Positions 1-4,881 of a stretch of 8,857 bases of DNA are shown piece by piece. A model generated the notes under the pieces. It was not told where the DNA came from, did not search any database, and saw only the letters and a list, made by a program, of their open reading frames with translations. Location: NCBI GenBank assembly GCA_938003555.1, contig CALKXN010000360.1, positions 1-8,857 on the forward strand. Direction: 5' to 3'. The stretch comes from an uncultured Robiginitomaculum sp. Lineage in GTDB: Bacteria; Pseudomonadota; Alphaproteobacteria; Caulobacterales; Maricaulaceae. The position numbers and the translations under genes are program-made. Each line of letters begins with the position of its first letter. Positions within the stretch are counted from its first letter, which is position 1.

Positions 1-20
1 GCCAAAGGCGCGCCTTTGGC
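1..20. repeat. Perfect 20-bp palindrome inside nfu
   Basis: GCCAAAGGCGCGCCTTTGGC equals its own reverse complement over all 20 bases. It lies in the nfu reading frame and encodes roughly AKGAPLA. The palindrome has no spacer, and no T-run follows, so it is not a standard terminator. It may be coincidence, helped by the GCGC-rich composition, and could extend past the window edge. No function is claimed. Confidence 0.4.
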
Positions 21-131
21 CCCTGCCTCACGTTCAAATTCACGCGGGCTTGCGCCTGCGCCCAAAACGTCTTTACCGGGCAGGAATTTAATCGTGGCCG
101 GATTGGGGGTGTCTTCGGTTTGAATAAACAT
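1..131 (-). CDS. nfu: NifU-like Fe-S scaffold/carrier protein (Nfu), N-terminal part, cut by window edge
   Basis: Only the first 43 codons are present; the gene runs off the left edge. The translation starts [19 protein letters not shown], the hallmark opening of the Nfu N-terminal domain (MFIQTExTPNPxTLKFxPG). The Nfu family carries assembled Fe-S clusters to target proteins in the cytoplasm. Its C-terminal NifU domain with the CxxC cluster ligands would lie outside the window and cannot be checked. The ATG at 131-129 is supported by an AAGGA ribosome binding site (138-142), six bases upstream. The gene is divergent from the metallopeptidase pair. In many Alphaproteobacteria nfu lies near trpS, which fits this neighbourhood. 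The family assignment is confident; the completeness of the gene is unknown. Confidence 0.9.
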   Translation of the reverse strand, partial: MFIQTEDTPNPATIKFLPGKDVLGAGASPREFEREAGAKGAPL

Positions 132-140
132 GTCGTGTCC

Positions 141-254
141 TTATCGTGTGTATCGCAGATAGGCCTCTTTCAGGCTGGCTTCAAGTGTGTTGCGCCGTAT
201 TGACCCACGCCGCGCGGATGTCCACTCTAGGGGCGTGAGACATTTATTATTCAT
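141..254 (-). CDS. Possible small ORF (37 aa) directly upstream of nfu, function unknown
   Basis: An ATG at 254-252 opens a 38-codon frame that ends in TAA at 143-141. The product begins MNNKCLTPLEW and ends SLKEAYLRYTR. It is basic, has one Cys, and shows no signal peptide or membrane segment. Two features favour translation. A full AAGGAG ribosome binding site (262-267) lies seven bases before the ATG. The TAA also forms part of the nfu ribosome binding site (TAAGGA), with nine bases from stop to nfu ATG, the spacing expected for coupled genes. Against it, the first 20 bases are antisense to the signal-peptide codons of the divergent M48 gene, the frame is also open upstream of the ATG, and I recognise no family. 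It could be a true leader peptide, the remnant of a gene once upstream of nfu, or chance. Confidence 0.3.
   Translation of the reverse strand: MNNKCLTPLEWTSARRGSIRRNTLEASLKEAYLRYTR
156..184 (-). promoter_or_regulatory. Candidate sigma70-type promoter for nfu
   Basis: On the minus strand TTGAAG (184-179) and TATCTG (161-156) are separated by 17 bases. The -35 box matches consensus at four of six bases, and the -10 box only at its first three. Transcription would start about 20 to 25 bases before the nfu ATG and keep its AAGGA site. If the small ORF at 141-254 is real, this promoter would lie within it. The call is weak and rests on motif and spacing alone. Confidence 0.22.
200..229 (+). promoter_or_regulatory. 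Candidate promoter for the M48 pair, possibly giving a leaderless mRNA
   Basis: TTGACC (200-205) matches the -35 consensus at five of six bases. A poor -10 candidate, ACTCTA (224-229), follows after 18 bases. Transcription would then begin at or very close to the GTG at 235, which would make the message leaderless. This fits the lack of a well-placed ribosome binding site: AGGGG at 229-233 is only one base from the GTG. The -10 match is weak. Confidence 0.2.
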
Positions 255-1146
255 TGCGCCGCTCCTTCTAAGCGGATGTTTGTCGCTTGGCACGGTTCTG
301 CCTGATGCAACGCCGGAGAGGTTAAAATCAGAGACAGACGTGCAAATGGCGGCGGCCTATGAAAATTATATTGCGCTCAATGATCGCTTGCAGCGGGTGG
401 GCCGCAAAATTCTAACAGAAAATAGCGCATTGTGTGAGCGCATAAGTCGTGATGCAGGTGTTCAAACCGCAACTCTCAAAACATTTCCCAAACCTCTGCG
501 TGAATATGCCAAATCCCAAGGCTTTGACGACGTACCGCGTATTCTATACGCCTTAGAGCCCTCCGTGAAACGCCAATCGGCAGTGACAGATAAAGACGGC
601 GCAGCCCTATCTGTCCAGAAACCAGGATTTGACGGCAATATTTATATTGAGGGGGTAAAGGCTGAGGCGCTTCCGGTTAAGCCGACTTGCCATTACCCCA
701 TCACATTATCCTACAGCCCCGCCGTCAATGCATATGCCACCGGCCGCGCGATCCGCGTGACGACAGGTATGATGGAATTTGCCGATGATGATGAACTAGC
801 CGTGATTATCGGGCATGAACTTGCCCATAATACTGAAGGTCATATTGTTAAAATCGTGACCAGCCGCATTGCAGGTCTGGGCACGGGACGATTCTCGCGC
901 GTCTATGAAAGTGAAGCTGACTATGTTGGGCTCTATTACGCGCAGCGTGCGGGCTTTGATATTACCAAAGCCCCTAATATTTGGCGGCGCATTGGATTGA
1001 TGTCGGTTAAATCTATGGGGGAGAGCAAATCCCATCCGACGACTCCTGAGCGCTATGTTCGCCTCGCGGCAGCTATTGCAGAGATCAACCGCAAACGCGT
1101 CGCGGGCCTGCCAATACTGCCCGAGCGCAAAGAGGGCGCAAAATGA
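235..1146 (+). CDS. M48-family zinc metallopeptidase, predicted lipoprotein
   Basis: A probable envelope protease of the M48 (Ste24/HtpX/BepA-like) family. I place the start at GTG 235, giving 303 aa: this yields a compact lipoprotein signal (RHLLFIAPLLL) with lipobox LSGC and lipidated Cys15. A longer frame opens at GTG 187 but adds 16 charged residues that fit a signal peptide badly. The zinc motif HELAH is at 194-198. The third ligand is probably Glu225 of ESEAD (225-229), 27 residues after the second His. A downstream SHPTTPERYVRL segment matches the usual C-terminal M48 motif. The upstream segment, about residues 35-150, contains RLQRVGRKILTENSALC and a GFDGNIYIEG stretch, and two cysteines (67 and 152) that could form a disulfide. 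Its TGA overlaps the next gene's ATG, so the two are probably translated together. The substrate is unknown; a role in outer-membrane protein quality control is inferred from LoiP and BepA. Confidence 0.87.
   Translation: MRHLLFIAPLLLSGCLSLGTVLPDATPERLKSETDVQMAAAYENYIALNDRLQRVGRKILTENSALCERISRDAGVQTATLKTFPKPLREYAKSQGFDDVPRILYALEPSVKRQSAVTDKDGAALSVQKPGFDGNIYIEGVKAEALPVKPTCHYPITLSYSPAVNAYATGRAIRVTTGMMEFADDDELAVIIGHELAHNTEGHIVKIVTSRIAGLGTGRFSRVYESEADYVGLYYAQRAGFDITKAPNIWRRIGLMSVKSMGESKSHPTTPERYVRLAAAIAEINRKRVAGLPILPERKEGAK
262..267 (-). promoter_or_regulatory. Shine-Dalgarno AAGGAG for the small ORF upstream of nfu
   Basis: On the minus strand AAGGAG is followed by seven bases (CGGCGCA) and then ATG. 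The match and spacing are ideal. The same bases on the plus strand encode part of the hydrophobic signal peptide of the M48 lipoprotein, so the motif could be accidental. Confidence 0.3.
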
Positions 1147-1718
1147 AATGGCTAAGTCTATTATTGGCGCTGGCGCTCACGGCCTGCGTGGCGACCCCAA
1201 ACCCTTATCCTGATCTTGGGGGAGACTTCGTAAATTATGACGCGGCGCGCGCCAAGAGCATCAAAGTTTCTGCGCCAATATTTCGGGCCAATGCGGCCTT
1301 TTGCTCAAAGCGCACGCTTATTGATTTTGCAAATGAGCCGCCCTTTGAGATTTGCGCGCAGAAAATTCGTCTCATGCCCGGCGCTCATGTTAATGCCCAT
1401 ACGGATGGTCAATATATTATTCTGACCGAAGGCGCGGTGATGACTCTCTCTGAGGATGAATTAGCGTTTTTAGTGTCCCACGAATTAGGTCATGATATTG
1501 CAGGTCATGATATGGCTGCGGGGTCAAAGCCGAAACTTGAACTCGAAGCTGATGATCTGGCCATTGAAATTATGAACCGCGCTGGATTTAACCCGCGCGT
1601 GGTTCCGGCCTTTATGGAGCGTCTGGATTTTGCCTATAGCCCGGGCGATGAGGGTCATCCGCCAGGCGCAGCGCGGCAGTTCGTTGTTAAAGAAGCGTTG
1701 AAACGTCTCGGGCTTTAA
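1143..1718 (+). CDS. Compact M48-family metallopeptidase, predicted lipoprotein
   Basis: A 191-residue paralogue of the preceding gene, starting within its stop codon (ATGA). The N-terminus MKWLSLLLALALTAC is a lipoprotein signal with lipidated Cys15. The zinc motif HELGH is at 113-117. The probable third ligand is Glu133 of ELEAD (133-137), only 16 residues after the second His. GHPPGAAR near the C-terminus corresponds to the HPxxxxR motif of M48 enzymes. It aligns with its neighbour around FRANAAFC (compare LTENSALC), VNAHTDGQYI (compare VNAYATGRAI) and SEDELAFLVSHELGH. It lacks about 70 residues that the larger protein has between its two cysteines (here Cys54 and Cys71). All catalytic residues are kept, so it is probably active. 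It ends tail-to-tail with the copper-chaperone gene, overlapping by four bases. Confidence 0.85.
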   Translation: MKWLSLLLALALTACVATPNPYPDLGGDFVNYDAARAKSIKVSAPIFRANAAFCSKRTLIDFANEPPFEICAQKIRLMPGAHVNAHTDGQYIILTEGAVMTLSEDELAFLVSHELGHDIAGHDMAAGSKPKLELEADDLAIEIMNRAGFNPRVVPAFMERLDFAYSPGDEGHPPGAARQFVVKEALKRLGL

Positions 1719-2221
1719 TGGCCCATTTTTGAATGATCCATGGCCGGAGCTTGACCGTCATGGGCAACCGTTGCTGCAACGGTGATACGGCCTGATTTTT
1801 CAAATGTTAGCGTCAGCGGGACAGTGGCGGTCGTCTCAGAAATTGCCGTTTTAAAGACCATAACATGGTCGCCGCCGCGTTTTAGCGCGATTGTCTCTCC
1901 GGCTTTGATTTCTAACCCGTCTTTGACTTGACGCATTTTCATCACGCCGTCTTCGTCCAGATGGGTATGGATTTCAACGCGCTGGCTAATCGGGCTGGAG
2001 ATTGCAATGAGGCGGTCAGATGATTTGCCCATATTGTGAACTTCAAATCCCGCTAACGCCGTATCGCGCCCGGGAAGCGGCGGCAGGATGAAGGGATTCA
2101 TCACAGCAAGATCGGTTTTCTCGCCGGTTTCATTGACGGCCATTTCGTGATGCATCCCGCTACAGGCGCTCAGGATAACTGTTGCCGTAAGGGCGGTCAT
2201 AAAAAGACGTTTTGTAAACAT
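1715..2221 (-). CDS. PCu(A)C-type copper chaperone, predicted lipoprotein
   Basis: A 168-residue protein of the PCu(A)C (DUF461) family, which binds Cu(I) in the periplasm and helps load the CuA or CuB sites of cytochrome oxidase. The signal peptide ends in LSAC, with lipidated Cys20, so it should be membrane-anchored; many family members are soluble and periplasmic. The copper site is visible as His85-X10-Met96, then His119-X-Met121. The gap between Met96 and His119 is 22 residues, one more than the classical X21. Typical family context surrounds it: GFEVHNMGKSSDRL, VEIHTHLDEDGVMKMR and LKRGGDHVM. The mature N-terminus (SGMHHEM) and the tail (AMDHSKMGH) add further His and Met residues that could bind metal. 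Its ATG is two bases after the trpS stop, with AGGA eight bases upstream, so it is probably cotranscribed with trpS. No oxidase or copper gene is adjacent. Confidence 0.88.
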   Translation of the reverse strand: MFTKRLFMTALTATVILSACSGMHHEMAVNETGEKTDLAVMNPFILPPLPGRDTALAGFEVHNMGKSSDRLIAISSPISQRVEIHTHLDEDGVMKMRQVKDGLEIKAGETIALKRGGDHVMVFKTAISETTATVPLTLTFEKSGRITVAATVAHDGQAPAMDHSKMGH

Positions 2222-2223
2222 AG

Positions 2224-3243
2224 CTAGGTTCCTAAAAATCCGATTGTTTTTCGTACATCGGCGATAATGGGTTCAGCAATCTGCGCGGCTTTATCTGCGC
2301 CCGCCAAAAGAATGCGGTCAATCTCTTCACTATCGGCCAAATAGCGGCTCATCAATGTGGTAATTGGCGCAAGTTTATCGACGGCTAAATCAGCCAGCGC
2401 AGGTTTAAATTCGCCAAAGCCTTTCCCTTCAAAGCGGCCAATCACTGTTTCGCGCGACTCTTCGGATAGGGCCGAATAGATACTGATCAGATTATCGACC
2501 TCGGGGCGCTGGGATAAATCTTCTTCATGGCCCGGCATGACGCCCATATCCGTTTTGGCTTTTTTGAATTTCTTGACGATCATCTCTGCGCTATCGGTCA
2601 GATTGATCCGTGAATTATCCGACGGATCGGATTTACTCATTTTGCTCGTGCCATCGCGCAGCGACATCACGCGCGCGCCGGGACCTTGGGTCAGCGCCTC
2701 AGGCAGCGGGAAGAAATCCGGCACGTTAAAATCATTATTAAATTTCTGCGCAATATCGCGGGACAATTCTAAATGCTGCTTTTGATCTTCGCCCACAGGC
2801 ACATGAGTGGCTTTAAAGGCCAAAATATCAGCGGCTTGCAAAACGGGGTAAGTGTAAAGCCCGACGGATGCGCGCTCAGCATTTTTGCCTGCTTTATCTT
2901 TGAACTGAGTCATACGGTTCACCCAACCGGTGCGCGCGACGCAGTTAAAATACCACGCCAGCTCTGTATGGGCTTTGACGCGCGATTGCGGATATATAAT
3001 CGCTTTTTTGGGATCAACGCCAGAGGCCAGATAGGCCGCCGCAATTTCGCGAGTTTGCTGTTTTAGAACCGCCGGATCTTGCCACACAGTGATGGCGTGC
3101 AAATCAACGATGCAATAGAGGCATTCATGTTTGTGTTGCAGGACCGCAAATTTTTTCAGCGCGCCCAAATAATTTCCCAAATGCATGGCACCAGAAGGCT
3201 GAACGCCAGAAAATACGCGAGGAGTGTGTGTCGTGTTCGTCAT
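2224..3243 (-). CDS. trpS: Tryptophanyl-tRNA synthetase
   Basis: A 339-residue cytoplasmic class Ic aminoacyl-tRNA synthetase that charges tRNA-Trp with tryptophan using ATP. The Rossmann-fold signature [14 protein letters not shown] holds the HIGH-equivalent HLGN at 21-24. The second signature, KMSKS, is at 201-205. Between them, [10 protein letters not shown] (132-141, with Asp139) forms the tryptophan pocket, and [18 protein letters not shown] (from 148) is highly typical of bacterial TrpRS. Length is normal for the family. The ATG at 3243-3241 has only a weak ribosome binding site (ACGGA). The gene follows murJ after 60 bases that contain a good promoter candidate, so it may be expressed partly independently. 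The copper-chaperone gene follows almost without a gap. Confidence 0.97.
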   Translation of the reverse strand: MTNTTHTPRVFSGVQPSGAMHLGNYLGALKKFAVLQHKHECLYCIVDLHAITVWQDPAVLKQQTREIAAAYLASGVDPKKAIIYPQSRVKAHTELAWYFNCVARTGWVNRMTQFKDKAGKNAERASVGLYTYPVLQAADILAFKATHVPVGEDQKQHLELSRDIAQKFNNDFNVPDFFPLPEALTQGPGARVMSLRDGTSKMSKSDPSDNSRINLTDSAEMIVKKFKKAKTDMGVMPGHEEDLSQRPEVDNLISIYSALSEESRETVIGRFEGKGFGEFKPALADLAVDKLAPITTLMSRYLADSEEIDRILLAGADKAAQIAEPIIADVRKTIGFLGT

Positions 3244-3268
3244 AATATCCGTCTTAAATTGCCTCGCG

Positions 3269-3296
3269 CTTATAGCGTTGATGGCGACATAAGCAA
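3269..3296 (-). promoter_or_regulatory. Candidate sigma70-type promoter for trpS
   Basis: In the gap between murJ and trpS, the minus strand reads TTGCTT (3296-3291), 16 bases, then TATAAG (3274-3269). The -10 box matches consensus at five of six bases; the -35 box is weaker (TTG only). Transcription would start near 3262, about 20 bases before the trpS ATG. It would let trpS and the copper-chaperone gene be expressed apart from the upstream genes. This is the only gap in the block large enough for a promoter outside coding sequence. Confidence 0.4.
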
Positions 3297-3303
3297 CAGC
3301 GCG

Positions 3304-4881
3304 CTAGCCGCGTTTTAGCGACGCAATCATAGCGCGCGGGGAGACGGCGCGTATCATTGTGGCGATAATGGCATAAATCAAGATGCCCGCAAGCGAGACC
3401 GCGAGGAGAATAAATATATCCACCGAGAAGCGCTCCGTCAGCATGGGCATAGCGCGCCCGGCAATTGCCCAGACTGCTGCGCCCATGACTGCGCTGGCGA
3501 TAAACATACGCGGCAGGCGAGAGAGAAGCTGCGTGTCCGGAACATAATCACCTGACTTACGCAGGGAATAGTAAAGCAGCGCAACATTGACCCACGCCGC
3601 AATTGTCGTCGCCAGAGCGAGCCCGTAAAACCCAATGGTGAAAAAGAGCGCCGCGCCAAAAATCATATTCACCAGCGCGCTAATGCCTGCATAAATCATC
3701 GGTGTTTTGGTATTTTCGCGTGAGAAAAAAGCGGGCGTGAGGATTTTAATTAGAACAAACCCCGGAAGTCCAAGCGCAAACATTTGCAGCGCCATCGCCG
3801 TTTGCCGCGTATCTTCGGCATCAAAGGCCCCGCTTTGAAACAGGCCGGATACGAGAAACTCTGGCATTGTCGCCAGCGCAAAAGCAGCAGGCAAAGTGAG
3901 CGCCATAGACAGTTCAATCGCGCGGTTCATGGCGCTCATCGCGCCGGTCATGTCGCCGCTGCGCAGGTTCCGCGTCAGCGTCGGGAGTAAAGCCACGCCC
4001 ATGGCAATGCCAATCATACCCAGCGGCAATTGATAGAGACGGTCAGCATAATTGAGCCAACTCGCCGCGCTCTCTTGCGTGGTCGCGATATTATGGCTGA
4101 CCATTAAATTGATTTGCGTAATCCCTGCCGCGATGGCTCCGGGAACGCCGAGCACCAAAAGACGTCTAACGCCGGGGGTCATTCGGGGGCGCTGCAATCC
4201 CACGGCAATGCCTGCGCGCCGGCATCCCCACACAACCATGGCCACTTGGACAGCGCCGGATATCGACATGGCCGCGCACAGATAAAGCCCGACTTGCCGC
4301 GCGCTCCACCCGGCGGCGGGCGTGCTGAGCAATACGCTAACGAGGGCAATATTGAGCGCAATTGGCGCGGCGGCGGCCACGGCGAAATATTGTTTCGTAT
4401 TTAATATGCCAGAGAATAAGGCCGCGACGGACATGAAGATCAGATAAGGCATAGTGATCTGCGCGTATAATACGGCGAGGCTATAGGGTGAATAACCGCC
4501 TATCCCTACGGCTTCATTTGCGGTGCGCTCGAGCCCTGCGCCGAGCAAATTCATGGCGATGGGCATGGTCAGTTCAAATATCACGACCAAAATAATGACC
4601 GCGAGTAACAAAACGGATAGCGCTTCGCGGGCGAGGCCATTGGCGGCCTCTTGGCCGTCTTCCTCTATGCGCCGGGCATAGAGCGGGACAAAGGCGGCGT
4701 TAAAGGCACCTTCGGCAAATATGCGGCGAAATAAATTAGGCAGACGAAAGGCCGTAAAAAGCGCATCGGCCACTGGCCCCGCACCTAAAAACCGCGCGAT
4801 TAAAATATCACGCGCCATGCCAAGAACGCGGCTGAGCAGGGTGAAGAAGCCGATAATTGCTGTGGAACGCAACAGGGTCAT
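3304..4881 (-). CDS. murJ: Lipid II flippase MurJ (MviN)
   Basis: A 525-residue polytopic inner-membrane protein of the MOP/MVF superfamily. MurJ flips the lipid-linked peptidoglycan precursor lipid II to the outer face of the membrane. The N-terminus carries SRVLGMARD and RLPNLFRRIFAEGAFNAAFVP, nearly diagnostic of the family. Arg18, Arg24, Asp39 and Arg52 fall at the same residue numbers as the functionally important residues in E. coli MurJ. Arg281 in NYADRLYQLPLG corresponds to E. coli Arg270. Long hydrophobic segments continue to the C-terminus, consistent with 14 membrane helices. Its ATG shares one base with the glnD stop (TAATG), so translation is probably coupled to glnD. It is expected to be essential, from knowledge of the family. 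Nothing in it looks damaged. Confidence 0.96.
   Translation of the reverse strand: MTLLRSTAIIGFFTLLSRVLGMARDILIARFLGAGPVADALFTAFRLPNLFRRIFAEGAFNAAFVPLYARRIEEDGQEAANGLAREALSVLLLAVIILVVIFELTMPIAMNLLGAGLERTANEAVGIGGYSPYSLAVLYAQITMPYLIFMSVAALFSGILNTKQYFAVAAAAPIALNIALVSVLLSTPAAGWSARQVGLYLCAAMSISGAVQVAMVVWGCRRAGIAVGLQRPRMTPGVRRLLVLGVPGAIAAGITQINLMVSHNIATTQESAASWLNYADRLYQLPLGMIGIAMGVALLPTLTRNLRSGDMTGAMSAMNRAIELSMALTLPAAFALATMPEFLVSGLFQSGAFDAEDTRQTAMALQMFALGLPGFVLIKILTPAFFSRENTKTPMIYAGISALVNMIFGAALFFTIGFYGLALATTIAAWVNVALLYYSLRKSGDYVPDTQLLSRLPRMFIASAVMGAAVWAIAGRAMPMLTERFSVDIFILLAVSLAGILIYAIIATMIRAVSPRAMIASLKRG

Noticed and set aside
1767..1783. Inverted repeat ACCGTTGC-T-GCAACGGT, about 50 bases past the second M48 stop, considered as a terminator
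   Set aside because: It lies inside the copper-chaperone coding region, where it encodes the repeated TVAATVA, and no T-run follows on either strand. A rho-independent terminator is not supported.
2824..2850. Gln136 in the TrpRS tryptophan pocket (LQAAD instead of LMAAD), considered as an unusual substrate or inhibitor-resistance signature
   Set aside because: Gln at this position appears, as far as I recall, in many ordinary bacterial TrpRS proteins; the other motifs are standard.
3265..3280. Short CGCT/AGCG stem in the murJ-trpS gap, considered as a murJ terminator
   Set aside because: The stem is only four base pairs with no T-run, and it overlaps the better-supported -10 box for trpS.
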